Below, in pieces: positions 44,269 to 55,579 of a stretch of DNA of 64,000 nt. The notes beneath the pieces were generated by a model. The model was given only the letters and a program-made list of their open reading frames with translations, was not told the origin of the DNA and did not search any database. The DNA is taken from positions 248,001 through 312,000 of the forward strand of contig JAUZTG010000003.1 in the NCBI GenBank assembly GCA_030734395.1. Reading direction: 5' to 3'. Both the position numbers and the translations under genes were made by a program. The DNA comes from Sarocladium kiliense (Eukaryota > Ascomycota > Sordariomycetes > Hypocreales > Sarocladiaceae). Each line of letters opens with the position of its first letter. Positions within the stretch are counted from its first letter, which is position 1.

Positions 44269-45228
44269 TCAATTCAAAAATCTCCCGTTCGTCTCCTCAA
44301 GTATCAACTTATACTCAGGATCGAACTGCATGTACATAACCTCCGGCGTCCCCGTCCCAGCCTTGGTATACGCAGCCTCCTCATCGGAAACAAAAGTCTT
44401 GGCAAGTCCACTGGCAGCGCCGATACTACCAGGAGCCACTGATGACTCAATGAGAAGCTGTGTCTGACACGCGCGTTCAAGTGCGATGAAGAAGGCAGCC
44501 GCTTCGGCAACCGTACCGCCGCAAGTCAGAATGCCATGATTTTGCAGGATGACATTCTTTTTGTCGGAGCCCATCGCCGCGGCTATCTTCTTACCCTCTT
44601 CGGGAGCAAAGACGACGCCGCCGAACGCTGCATACACTGACAGGTCGTCGTAGAACATGCAGCTGTCCTGATTTAACATGTCAATCGGCCTTCCGAAGGT
44701 GCTCCATGCTCTCGCATATGGACTATGGAGATGGCAAGCTGCGTGAATATCGGGACGTGCTTCGTGAATAGCACTGTGGATAATGAACCCAGCTTTGTTG
44801 ATCGGGGCATCAGCACCGCCGACTCTGTTACCCCGGGCATCGACTTGTACCATGTCTGATACTTTCAAGAGGCCAAAGTGAATACCGTAGGGGTTTATCC
44901 AGAATGTATCGGGTTGAACAGGGTCTGCGAATTTGTCAGCCGGGTCAATCCTGGTTTTATGACTTGGCTGTTGCATGGACATACCCCGTAGACTGATATG
45001 GCCGCTACCGCCATCAGCATAGCCGAATTTCGCGAAAATGCGGAAAGCACCCGCCATTTGTTCCAACTGCCATCTTCGCTGTGCCTCTAGACCATCTGGG
45101 CGTGGGATGTGATGAATCCGCTTCACCTCGCCTGCTTTCTTCTCATCGAGTCTGGATGCAGGCTGTGAAGGTGCTACAGCAGCCGGGGCTGCCACCTTGG
45201 CTTCAGTGACCGTAGCTGTGGTCGACAT
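44269..45228 (-). CDS. Class II aldolase/adducin-domain protein
   Basis: Cytosolic protein of the class II (zinc) aldolase/adducin family; relatives cleave phosphorylated or free sugar acids and ketoses, or decarboxylate. Two exons, 44985..45228 and 44269..44924, flank a 60-nt intron (44925..44984; donor GTATGT, acceptor TTCGCAG). The intron has no stop and keeps frame, so an unspliced reading adds 20 foreign residues; splicing restores GHISLRDPVQPDTFWINP. The protein then has 299 residues. Metal ligands are visible: HLH in AACHLHSPYARAW and the later His in ILQNHGILTCG. The N-terminal 35 residues are Ala/Pro-rich and not part of the domain. Function within the local group is unknown. Confidence 0.88.
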   Translation of the reverse strand: MSTTATVTEAKVAAPAAVAPSQPASRLDEKKAGEVKRIHHIPRPDGLEAQRRWQLEQMAGAFRIFAKFGYADGGSGHISLRGMSMQQPSHKTRIDPADKFADPVQPDTFWINPYGIHFGLLKVSDMVQVDARGNRVGGADAPINKAGFIIHSAIHEARPDIHAACHLHSPYARAWSTFGRPIDMLNQDSCMFYDDLSVYAAFGGVVFAPEEGKKIAAAMGSDKKNVILQNHGILTCGGTVAEAAAFFIALERACQTQLLIESSVAPGSIGAASGLAKTFVSDEEAAYTKAGTGTPEVMYMQFDPEYKLILEETNGRFLN

Positions 45229-45782
45229 GGTGTCTCTGCTTATCGCGGTGTCTGATAGTGACCAAGTCAGCCTGACATCTGTAAGCTGTCAAGCCTTTTC
45301 TGGTTTTAAGTAATCCCGACATTGAATGTCGATCTGAACCATGCTAGGGCGTGTAGGAGTGAGTGGGTCAGATGCCGCCCCTCGGGAAGTGCCGAGCGAC
45401 CCTCCTGACAGCTCACGGATTCCTCCGTGAAGAGTTTCGACCACACCTTGTAGACTGAATCGTATCAAGACCGAAATGAGGATCAGACCAGGGTATGCAG
45501 TAGCAAAGGTAATGAATTGCCACTAGTGCGGACGTTGTAAAGGCAGAGGACATGGCAATGCGTTGGGGGGCCTCTGGTATACCCGGTACCTTCGCTTCTG
45601 CCCCGACTCCACTGTTAAGTGAGTACCTGGTGCACTCTGATGGAGTCCGATGGCATGGTTGCCTCAGAGAATCTCGAGGGAGCGCGTGCATCACCTAACT
45701 GTTGAATTGATGGGGTTGACACTGGAGGCCAACTTTGAGGAGGGCTGCGGGTTAATATCTTCGGATTGGACGTAGAGGTTCA
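45229..45782. other. Intergenic region upstream of the class II aldolase gene
   Basis: About 550 bp between the aldolase start and the stop of the Zn2Cys6 gene, both on the minus strand. It holds the aldolase promoter. No gene is seen. Confidence 0.6.
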
Positions 45783-48252
45783 TCAGGTAAAGTCTCTCAA
45801 ACCCTGGAACAGTTCTTGAGCCAACCACTGCGAATCTCCAGGTGCTTCCATCTCATCCAGGCCCATAATCCAATCCTGCAAAGGAATATTTGGATCCATA
45901 TTGGGGAGGCTGGAGAAATCATTGACCTGGCTGAAGGGATCGCCTCCGGTCAGATCGCCATTGAGCGGCACCGCATCAGACTGTGCGCCTCGTGCCCCAG
46001 ATGTTGTGAGACCAGCGCTTGAATCTTCTCCACACATCATGTTGATGGTTCTCTCCGAAAGGGTCTCGAAAATATCTCGGTAGGAGATTGCTTGTGGCCA
46101 GCGATCCGCAATGATGATGAGCACCGTCGTACACGCCATGCAGGTGTTCATGACAACGGTTGGCCGAATTTTCTGCCGGACGCGTTCCGATCGCCAGAGG
46201 CAATATAGATATGTAAGACCACCGAGGAATAGAATATGCAGACTTCCCCAGGTAAATTGGATATGGGCGCCCTGCGCTTGGTAAAGGTGGCGATAGATTT
46301 GGCAGATCTCTCGGGCATGTTCGGCACAAATCTCGAAGGCTCGCTCCCTCACCTCATTGTTGCCTTTGCTCGCCGGCGAGAGTCCCTCGTCCTCTTTGTT
46401 TCCAATGATATAGTGGCGGTACAGCAAGAGGATAGAATAGTCGTATGCAAGGAGAAACCATTTCTCAGAGGCGAATACTGAAAGCGTTGTTCTGCTCGCC
46501 GGATCGCCGATGTAGCTGCTGGGGATGGCGGCTCGCCATTCCTCGAGCTCCTGCCGTAGCGTCTCGACGGAAACGCCGTGATGTGGATGACCGAGTCCGT
46601 TGGGATGGGAGATGCTTGAATAGATGTTATCGTGAAACTTGGACCATAGTTGACGGAGCTTGGTTGCGTGAAGTGCTGCCGTCATGGCTCTTGGCGGGTC
46701 CGCTGGATCTGTGCGCGGAGGGCGTGTCAAACCATCACGAGTGATGTCTTCATCATCGATATCTAAAGGCAGCTGTGCCAGTCAGTCCCTATTTATCTCG
46801 GGTTTCATTCATAATCACTCACTTCAACATCAATCGCGCTATCGGCGATGCCCACTGGACGGCCTAGAATGAAGGAGGCAACTCGGTCGATGTCATAGGC
46901 AACCCAAAAGCACCGCTTCGACATCTCTTGAGTCAACGCATCCGTGGAAGTGCGATACTGTTTCGTGCTTCGATGGTAACCCAGTTCTACGCAGTGTCGT
47001 ATCGCCATGCCAGATAATTTCCTATCCACGTCAGTGCGGATCGGCAATTCCGCGCCAGACCACATACCAGAGGCTGACGCCGATGGGAGATCGTATCGAG
47101 TATACTGCGCATGCTAGAATGGCCTGAATCGACTGCAAGCTATCCATATCGATCAAGGTACCGATGTGATCAAGAGCCATTGCGTATAAGACCTGAATAT
47201 GTCAGTGATTACCTAGCAGAAGTCAGACCCATTCGATACCACTCACCTCTGCTTTGTCCACTTCGTCCTTCCCCAGTGCCAGCGAGCCAATAGCATATAT
47301 CTTGATGAGTGTAAGTGAGTTGTGCGCCATATAGTGAGTGAGTGGACGGCATACCATAAGTACGAAGAACAAAGACATGTCGTCAACCTGATCAAGTTCA
47401 CCCTTGAGGTTTGCTTCAAGACACTTCTTCTCCATCGCCTGGATAGTCTGTCGATGCAAGAATGGGTACTGCGGTTGAATGTTCTTGAAATACGCCTGAG
47501 ACAGTAGCGCTACTTTGCTGGCGGATGGAAACTCGGACATGAGTCTCGTCTTTGATCTTGTGCGGGAGATTGTTCTGAGTTCATCTCTGACTTCTCCCGC
47601 TTGGCCGCGAACAGAGCCATTAGTCCCGTGCCTTGGTAAGCCCATGACACTGCTCGCGATTCTAGAGAAGGAGAGAGCGGATGATGGGCCAAAGTACTGA
47701 GGCTCTCGACCAGCAGCACTGAGGCACAAGAGCGCCACTTCATTGCTCAGTACGTCTGCGGCTGGTGCCTCTGGCTCGGTAGAACGGGCGTCGCTGCGTG
47801 CCTCAACAGGCTGTCCGCCGACAAGTTCTTGACTCTGTAGGTGATCATAGGCGACTTCCGGTCTCGCTTCCTTCAAGAGATTTTCCAAATAGGCCAGCCG
47901 AGCTTCCAAGTATGTATTCTGTGATTCCAGAGACTGTATATAGTCTCTGGGCCTGTGCAAACCTGAGGCAGGGTCCTCCACCAGGCAATCTAGCAATGAG
48001 CATCAGTTGCAATGAACTGGAGGTAAAGCCCACTCATTCCGGTTCTTACCGCGGTCTGCTTTGGAGCAGTTGGTGCATCTCGGAGTTTGAGCATCACACT
48101 CAAGGACCATCAGATTTGAATACCAGGGATATCGGGTGCAGTATGCCACTCACTTTCAGTTTGCGCTGTTTGCAATTGGTGCAAGCCAGCATCGTCCGCT
48201 CGCCGATGCGGAGCCTTTTGGCTGTATGCACTTCGCCGCCGCCTGAGCTCAT
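45783..48252 (-). CDS. Zn2Cys6 transcription factor with fungal-specific regulatory domain
   Basis: Nuclear regulator in seven exons: 48154..48252, 48050..48098, 47355..47989, 47247..47300, 47068..47192, 46823..47021 and 45783..46772, giving 716 residues in frame. The zinc cluster is complete: Cys24-x2-Cys27-x6-Cys34-x6-Cys41-x2-Cys44-x6-Cys51, split by introns after residue 33 and just before the last Cys. It is followed by a coiled coil (SLESQNTYLEARLAYLENLL) for dimerisation and then the fungal-trans middle domain (FKNIQPQYPFLHRQT, KRCFWVAYDIDRVASFILGRP). The intron 46773..46822 needs the CACAG acceptor, giving IDVELPLDIDDED; the later TTTAG would break the frame. One intron (47301..47354) is 54 nt and in frame. 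The likely targets are the adjacent catabolic genes. Confidence 0.9.
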
Positions 48253-49558
48253 CTCGAACGCTCACACCTTCGGTGTTAAGGGGCTTGAGACCGTGAGAAG
48301 GCCTGATGAGGAAGTGCCCTGTTGGCTGTTGTGGAACCAACCAATCCAACGCGAGATGACGATGCGATGTGGAGGGAACGGAGACTCTGGAGCTGTCAAG
48401 TTGTGCTGACTTGCACCCCGAGATTGACTGATTGTAGCATGAGGGAGTTATGTCTGCGCATTCCAGGGTGCCGTTCTCGAGACAGGTGTCGTACCCGAGG
48501 GGAGTGGAAGAGATATGATGGACTTCGTTTTGGAAAGAAAGCAACGTCTACATGTTTGTTATCGCTCCGGTGAGCGGAAGGGGATGAAGCAGTGAAGGCG
48601 CCTATCAGCCAGTACCTTACAGTACTGTACTCAGCGAGTCATGTGACCAGTGTTGAGCACGACAGTGGTGCTGCCAAGCGCTAAACTGGCTCTGCTAGGG
48701 GACATCTACAGCGAGTGATCAAGGCTCAGGCTCAGGCTAAGGCTGTGGATGTGGATGCGCTGCACTTCTACCTTCAGACAACATCTTGCAATCCATCTGC
48801 GGAACATTCTGCTGTGCAAGGATTGCGTAAACCACTTCAAGCTATGGGTGTAAGGTGGTTGGTCCGTCCAACAGCGCCGTTTCAGCCCACCAAAAGGGAT
48901 GCACACTGGTGGTCGCAATTTCGGCATTATCCTAAAAGGCGCCTGCATGCTGGCCGTCTTGTCGCCGATCGACATGCAGCGTTCTGGCGGCTGCTGCTGC
49001 TCTTAGGCAACCTGCTTTAGTACTTGGTTCTTCCATGATTGCTGTTTTCGAAATCTTCGTTCTCTTACTGACGAGTCGAGAGAAAAGACCGCCTGAAGAC
49101 TGGTGCGGTGTATATGCCAAACGCAGGCAAAGCCGGAACAGCCCTTGGTGCCTTGAATCCGATGTTGACATGATGGCCATGCTCTGTTGGTTCCAGGATC
49201 ATCTGTCCCTGTCGCACAATGTTCCTTCCAATTACATGATGCCGGGGAAATTGAGGCGGCCGGCTGCAGTGTTACCGTTGCTGACAGCGCGACCAACAAC
49301 ATAGCCAACTCGGGGGCAGATCTACAAAATAACAACGACAGGTCAGAGAGCCTAGCCTGCCGAAATTATAAAGCTGACATACTCTCCGTAGTCTCGGCCT
49401 CCATAGCCTTGCAATTCTTTGGGGCTGAACGCACATCGTGTCCGCACATTCACTCTTTACTGCTCCCTGCGACACCACGCTCCCTTCTTCGTGTGACATC
49501 TTATTCTTGTAGAGCCTTTCTTGACTCCTGCTTCCTTGTTTCCTTCTTGACGCTCATT
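48253..49558. other. Intergenic region between the Zn2Cys6 and secreted-protein genes
   Basis: 1.3 kb between divergent genes. Open frames are short and without recognisable domains. Promoters of both genes are expected here; no clear TATA box was found close to 49559. Confidence 0.5.
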
Positions 49559-50270
49559 ATGCGTATTTCAGTGGCCTTCACTTGGGCTACCGCGGTGCTG
49601 TCCTCTCTTGTCCAGGTAGGTGCTCTGTGATACCCATGACTACAACCACAAGCATCTCCATGGCATTGCCCTCTCCGAGTCATGATACTAATTCGAAACC
49701 TAGGCGAAGCCTATAAGCGACGCCAGCTCCATCTCGCTCATCGATCGCACGACCTCGGGATCTCATATCCAGCCGGCCCATGAACTCGCCATCCGCACCG
49801 TGACCGACCTCGAGCCCTCGAGCCTAGCCCTCTCTAAGCGTGCCTCTGCCCGTTGGTCCAAAGGTCGAACATCATGCCCCGGCCCCTTTGTGCACGCTCC
49901 CTCCAGCGGCTTCCGTAAGGCTCTCAAGGACCTGCGCAAGCGCAAGGGTCGTCCTTCCGCAGCTGCCAAGGGTAAATACGCGACTTGTCAGACTTTATGC
50001 TTCAAAGATGGTACACAGATCTCCTGGTGTAACAAGGTATGTGATCATCTCCTGATTTTTGGTCTTCTTCCTTGAATCTAACCTAAGACTGCGCCGGAAT
50101 AGGATAACAAGAGGAAGACACTTCAAAGCTGGAAGAGCGTCGCTGAGGGGATCGAGGTGCTTCTGAAGCAGCCAAAGTGTACGGGGAAGAAGAATGGCAT
50201 TGAAATGACGGGCGGAGCTATTTATCATCCGACGAATTGGTATGTCTTTGCTGGGAAATGCTGGCCTTGA
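49559..50270 (+). CDS. Small secreted cysteine-containing pro-protein, effector candidate
   Basis: Three exons, 49559..49615, 49704..50036 and 50103..50270, give 185 residues. Exon 1 encodes exactly a signal-peptide-like start (MRISVAFTWATAVLSSLVQ), with cleavage expected near residue 20. A propeptide follows up to Lys64-Arg65 (SLALSKR), a Kex2 site, leaving a basic mature part of about 120 residues with six cysteines, an even number that could form three disulfides. The mature part is rich in Lys/Arg (LKDLRKRKGR) and shows no domain I recognise. At the 3' end AATTGGTATGTC looks like a donor; the model reads through to TGA at 50268, but a further exon is possible. Secretion is inferred; the role could be an effector, a small enzyme or an antimicrobial protein. 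Confidence 0.7.
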
Positions 50271-50981
50271 TGAATGTTTGAAGGGGAAATGTTACATCAA
50301 GATGATATATACCATATACCTCCCTCATTTGTTCCGTCTTTGCAATAGAGATGGGGAAACTCCTTTCAAATCTTCACTTCTCCCCTCGGCATGTCTTCTG
50401 GCCGATCGCTTTCGGAAGAAGAGGAGGCGCTTGGAGAAGGCGGTTTCCGAGCTTTGTAGCTACTTGAACACATCTAAGTATATTTTTGGCACTGAAATGA
50501 AGCTTCGCTACTGTGGATTGTTGATCTTGCACACTTCTAAATTCTTTCCATTGGGATGTGGCCAGTCAAGCTCTGTACTTACATCCTGATCGCCACCTAC
50601 AAACATCATTCTGGACGATGGAGTTCGGCACGGTCACACGAGTCGCAAGGTCTGGTAATACGTCGGTTTCAGGGTTTTCTCAATCTAGAAAGTAATATTT
50701 TTCCTCAGGTCCTCGGCATCATCTATTTCGACATGAGAGGTGGACGCATTTCGCCGGAGATCATCACGTGGGTTCGTGCGACTGTCGGGAACCCGAAAGC
50801 CCCACGCAGGCGCGATTCACGCGGCCGCGATGTTCCATATTCGCGGCGTCAAAACCGATTTCGCATCACCTTGGGTCGCATAGCTGGGCCTGCAATAATT
50901 GAACGCGACTCGCAGAAGAAACATAAAGTCCTTCGGTCACCTTGCGCCTGCTCGGCCTCATCCTTCACTCGTCCGCCCGAG
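50271..50981. other. Intergenic region upstream of the HD-domain gene
   Basis: About 710 bp, open in the HD gene's frame from 50556, but the encoded sequence is unlike the family. I treat it as 3' region plus promoter/leader. In-frame ATGs at 50556 and 50733 are less likely starts. Confidence 0.5.
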
Positions 50982-51620
50982 ATGACCACTCGCGACCTCG
51001 AGGTGAGCCCAGAGCTCATAGCCTCTGTCAAAGCCTACGTCAAAGAGTACATGTCACACTATGATGGCTCTCACGACTTCAATCACATCCTCCGCGTCGT
51101 CTCCCTAGCACGTCGCATCCAGCCTACCGTCCCAAACACATCCCTCCCACTCGTCACTCTCTGCGCACTCTTACACGACGTCGGCGACAAGAAGTACCTC
51201 AAACCAGGCGAAGACTCATCAACCCTTATCCGCGACAAGCTCCTCTCCCTCTCGGCCTCAACCCTACTCGCCGAGACAGCACAGACAATCTGCCTCGGCG
51301 TCTCATACTCCTCTGAGATCAAAAACCCGACACGAGTGCAACGGCTGATTGAAGAATTCCCTGAGTTGAGTGTCGTGCAGGATGCGGATCGGCTGGATGC
51401 GATTGGGGCAGTCGGTGTGGGGAGGTGCTTTGCCTTTGGAGGTGCGAAGGGAAGGGGCTTGGAGGACTCGATTGAACACTTTGAAGAGAAGCTGATACGA
51501 CTGGAGGGGATGATGAAGACGGATGAGGGAAGGAGATTGGCGAGGGAGCGGACGGAGAGGGTGAAGGCTATGATGGAGTGGTGGGAAGACGAGACGGCGA
51601 ATGTGACAGAAGACTTCTGA
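50982..51620 (+). CDS. HD-domain metal-dependent phosphohydrolase (YedJ/YpgQ-like)
   Basis: Intronless gene of 212 residues, the normal size for this small HD family. Seen are the metal site His35 in SHDFNHILRVVSLAR, His65-Asp66 in CALLHDVGDKKY and the distal Asp in VVQDADRLDAIGAVGVGR. Bacterial relatives hydrolyse nucleotides to nucleosides and pyrophosphate; fungal members are largely uncharacterised. The start at 50982 places Met just before the family's first helix (ELIASVKAYVKEYM). Likely cytosolic and housekeeping; no link with its neighbours is evident. Confidence 0.88.
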   Translation: MTTRDLEVSPELIASVKAYVKEYMSHYDGSHDFNHILRVVSLARRIQPTVPNTSLPLVTLCALLHDVGDKKYLKPGEDSSTLIRDKLLSLSASTLLAETAQTICLGVSYSSEIKNPTRVQRLIEEFPELSVVQDADRLDAIGAVGVGRCFAFGGAKGRGLEDSIEHFEEKLIRLEGMMKTDEGRRLARERTERVKAMMEWWEDETANVTEDF

Positions 51621-52480
51621 ACAGCTGTTCGAGTATAAACGCGTGAGAAGGAGTAGAGCGCAGCGAAGTCAAGCAGAAGCCAGGGCTATCGAAACTGGTC
51701 TCGAAGGGCATCGAGTGCCAAGAGCAGCATCAAGAGAGAGACAGAGGAATAAGCATTCGCCAGTCGAACGCACCACCATCCGTTGTTCGACCAGCACTCG
51801 GGTGATCTCATTGCGTTTATTATGGCCGAGGTTAGGTTAATTCTCGTACGTTCATGGCTTTCGTCCCATCGTGAGGTCTAAGTTGATACGTAGACACTCT
51901 TCCGGCCACTACGGGGGTACACGTGAAGAGCAAACAATGATCGTGATGAGAACACAGACAGGCCTGAGTGCGACTAAGAGGAGCTTAGACTTTCTCCAAC
52001 TGACAAGCGATCGCGATTACTCGAAAGAGCTAGTCTGGGCCCATAACTCCATATGCCACTATCCGCAAACAAGCCAGCGGATTACCGACGGGCGACTTTG
52101 TGGGCTTCATTTCTCCACGACTTTGTCACCGTCGCGTCGGAGACAATCGGTTCACGAGGCCATGGGGAAGCAGAACCTTGTCTTGGGAAGCCGAGCTACT
52201 CTCCGGGGTCCCCACGTTATGCTCTGTTTGCAAATTCTGGGGCCTCATGAGACCTGACAACTGACTCGTTCTGAATCGCGTGGTGGTGGGACTACAGTAG
52301 TGTGGTATAGCCTTGACGCTGGTGTGCTAAGGGTGACTTTTACCTTTCTGGCCGGCGACAAACGTGGTCTGCCCTGTCGCATCGCATCGCCCGCTCGGAA
52401 TTGCCTCATCCATCTACATCTGGGCAGATCTCATCTCGCATTGTTGGTATCGCGATAGCATCGGCAGAATTGTGTGCGAC
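51621..52480. other. Intergenic region upstream of the second Zn2Cys6 gene
   Basis: About 860 bp. It contains the 3' region of the HD gene and the promoter of the regulator. No further gene is recognised. Confidence 0.55.
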
Positions 52481-54393
52481 ATGTATGGAGTCTGGCATCG
52501 CGATAACCCTGGGAAGCCGTTGCGCAACCGGCGGACCAAAGATGGCTGTTTGACGTGCAAGTAAGTAAGCACCCTGGGATCTGTCCTCGATTGTCACGCT
52601 GACCGTGCCGACTTCCGTGAAGGCGGCGCAGGGTGCGATGCAACCTTGAACGTCCATGCTGCGGCCATTGCTCGCGGTTGCAGCTCGACTGCTTCTGGGC
52701 AGGGCCTCCCTCTACGCCTACGGCTTCAACCGTTGCTGCAGATCAAGATGTCTCTGCCTCGAGAGGCGCTGCATCACAGCCTACACCGAGGGAATCATCC
52801 TCAGCAGAGCCTGTACCGACAGCGCATAGCCAACCTCGGCGGGACTCATCCTTGAGCCAGTCGCAAACACAACATCAGCAGATCCAGCCTCAACCAGAAG
52901 TGCCCATCCTACCCACGCCCACATCGGAGCTTGCAGCGGCACCGGGATCAGATCGTAACCAGAGTCTGACCCTCGAGAAGACATTCGACTTCGCGAGTTT
53001 CCTTTGGGATCCGACAGCCTTCAACACCACTTTGCCGGATATGCCTATGAACCAATGGACGCCAACGACCAATAGCCTACCATTGTCTGGAGAGACGCCA
53101 GAATTTGATGTCGAAGGCAATGGGGGAGGCCCTATGTACCAGGACAGCCCGCCTGATCTCAACAGGTACAGTGCCAGTCAGCTCATGGAACACTTCAAGC
53201 TATCTGATGCGCCGCCGATACTGGCGCCGATGGAGACCCGGTCGAGCTGGTACACCATGCGAGACCAGATCTTGTCCATGGTTTCCGTCTCACCAATGGT
53301 ACACTACGCCGTACTCGCCTTCTCAGCCTTACAAATACGCACCGACAAGAGCCTCGGCTCCTCATCGACGTTCAGCTCGTACTACATCCGGAGCCAGGAA
53401 CACATTACCACCTCTACGTTGGAGATCCAGGCCGATCCGGGTGCCGTCAGCTCCAGAGCTCGACATGTGCTTGCCGCGTTGTTCTTGCTCAGCTACGTCG
53501 ATCTTGTCACCAATCGGATGAGCTCGGCGCATGTAAATCTGCGTATGGCTTATGATATCGTGACGAGTCTCGACAAGGAGAATCTGACTTATGCGGAGAA
53601 ACGACTGATATCCTGGTTCAGGCTGCTTGATGGGCGAGCCGTATCTGCTGGAGGTGAAGGACTGTTTCTGAAAGACGACGGCGATGCATACGACTCCAGT
53701 AGGGGCCAGTCACCGACCGAGAACGATGCCGAGGCTACAGTATCAGAGATGCTGTCGAAGCCTTCGCTGAGGTTATTCCAAAAGACGCAGTCATTCATGG
53801 GTCGCATAACGCAGATCGACCAGTGGCATCGCGAGAGGGGCACAGTCGAGGATGAAACAGAAGTCATGGCCATCGCCTCAGAGATCCGACGAGACTACCG
53901 CAGACTCTACCAGCAGCTTCATCCCATTCTCGGCCAAGCGATCTCAGGCAGTCTCAGCCCACCTCTCCTCAGCCCCAGCCTCGCCGCAAGCGTCACGCGC
54001 AAGTGTCGCATCGCCATGGCCAACTACCACGCCATCCCCATCCACCTACATCGCGTCGCATATCGTCACCTCCCACGGTCTACGGATGTCGACAGCGCGA
54101 CTAGCGATTTACAGCGCCTTGTGCATGAGATGAAGGATGCTCTTGCGGATGATGAGGCTTTACCTGTGAACATGCTGTGGCCGTTGTTGATGTGGGGGTC
54201 GGAGGAGGATAAAGTAGATGAGCGCGCTTGGATCATACAAGTGATTCGGCAGATGACGAATTCGGTGAGCAATGCGGGGATTACGGCTGATGTCCTGGAG
54301 GAGCTGTGGAAGAGGCAAGACAGCAGTGGGCAGCGGCACGATATCCGGACAGTGATGCACCAGACATTCAACTCATGCTTTGCTATTGTATGA
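52481..54393 (+). CDS. Zn2Cys6 transcription factor, local regulator candidate
   Basis: Two exons, 52481..52560 and 52623..54393, joined across a 62-nt intron that splits the zinc cluster, give 616 residues. The cluster is Cys23-x2-Cys26-x6-Cys33-x6-Cys40-x2-Cys43-x6-Cys50, with the basic run KRRRVR between the second and third Cys. A long Ser/Thr/Pro/Gln-rich linker (residues about 55-120) leads to a helical C-terminal part of the fungal transcription factor domain type (SPMVHYAVLAFSALQIRTDK, RHVLAALFLLSYVDLVTNRM). The gene is convergent with the aldolase gene, ending 94 bp from its stop, and the transporter lies beyond, so it may regulate them. Targets are inferred from position only. Confidence 0.9.
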
Positions 54394-54487
54394 GTCGAAA
54401 TGGAACCATAATGAAAAAACAAGTACTTGAAGTCACATGTGCGCTTTCACGTGTTGTTGTCTATTGCTTTGAATTTGTACAGTGTAT

Positions 54488-55579
54488 CTACTTCTCCAGA
54501 TGGCTGCAAAGCTTCATCTTGGACAGCACCCACTCCTTCTTCTTCTCGTCCGCAAATTGAGGGTACGGACGACGGCAGTGCGATGATGACTCTGGGTATC
54601 CCAGCATGTGCGCGACCACCCACTTGGTACCGTTGATACCGCCCTGACCGAAGCCGACCTCGCACTTGGACAGCTCAATCTGGAGCTCCATGGCCTCAGC
54701 GAGCTTGCCCTCGACCCAGAGATCGTACATCTTGATGCAGGCCTATAATGCCACGAGTCAGCCAACCACTTCTTTCGATGTCATCGTAACAGTAGGGAAG
54801 TTCTTACCTTAGGATACAAGTTGGCAAGGCCAGTAATGCAGCCCGTGCCACCGGCCGCCAACGCAGGGACGAGCCAGTCACTCTGACCAGCCAATGCCCT
54901 GAATTCCTCTCCCTTGCCCTTGGACCAGAAAGAGCCAAACTCAGCAGCCACTCTCTCAACCTTCGCGATACCACCACAAGTCAGCTTAACAGCGACAATG
55001 TTCGGGTGCTTTCCAAGCACACTAAGCAGCTCGCTATCAACATCCAGGCCAGAAACGACACCAGGGAAGTTATAGACGACGATCGGCAGCGGTGACTTGT
55101 CGGCAACCTCGAGGAAGAAATCACGGATGGCGTCCTTGGTCATGGCGAAGTGGAAGTAGCTGGGGACCAGGACGAGAGCGTAGTCTGCGCCAGCAGTGTG
55201 TGCGGCCTGGATGTCCTCGATGACGGCACGGGTGCAGCCTCCATTGCAGCCGGCTGTGATGGGGAGAGAAGAGGGGGCGAGGGAGCGTGCGAGGCGGATG
55301 AGTTCTGACTTCTCTTCGCGAGTGAGGGCGGCAGCTTCGCCATTTGTGCCTGCGATAACGACTGTGTCGCATGTTAGCTTCCTTTTCAAGGAGAGAACGA
55401 GGGGGGGGAAGAGTTGACGAACTTCCGTGTAAACCGCTGTCAACAAGGAAGCGGATGTGCTTCTCCTGGACTTCCCAGTCAATAGCCTGCTCATCGCCGT
55501 CCTTGAACCAGGTCAATGACGGGACGTGAATACCAGGCGGGTAGGCCTTGGCTGCTGATGTTGAACCGAGAGAACCCAT
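54488..55579 (-). CDS. DapA-family aldolase (dihydrodipicolinate synthase-like; 2-keto-3-deoxy sugar acid or 4-hydroxy-2-oxoglutarate aldolase)
   Basis: Class I (Schiff-base) aldolase of 321 residues in three exons: 55423..55579, 54808..55361 and 54488..54742. The first intron uses donor GTTCGT and acceptor CACAG and restores HGIVIAGTNGEAAALT; the second uses GTAAGA. Seen: GTNGEAAALTREEK, the Tyr of VVYNFPGVVSG and the Schiff-base Lys in VAVKLTCGG, plus AGQSDWLVPALAAGGTGCITG. Length is normal. In fungi this family includes the galacturonate-pathway aldolase (LGA1-like) and 4-hydroxy-2-oxoglutarate aldolases; fungi do not use DapA for lysine synthesis, so a catabolic role is expected. It is divergent from a quinate-permease-like transporter, hinting at a sugar-acid or related substrate. 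Confidence 0.88.

Noticed and set aside
46754..46768. TTTAG acceptor for the last intron of the first Zn2Cys6 gene
   Set aside because: It shifts the frame to an early stop; the CACAG acceptor 10 nt upstream keeps frame and gives the conserved LPLDIDDED segment.
50556..50981. N-terminal extension of the HD-domain protein from an upstream in-frame ATG
   Set aside because: The extra 142 residues are basic, unlike the family, and the HD family starts at the helix that follows 50982.
23284..55579. A single L-rhamnose or galacturonate pathway cluster formed by the lactonase and the DapA-family aldolase
   Set aside because: The two genes are about 30 kb apart with unrelated genes between them and no dehydrogenase or dehydratase of those routes nearby.
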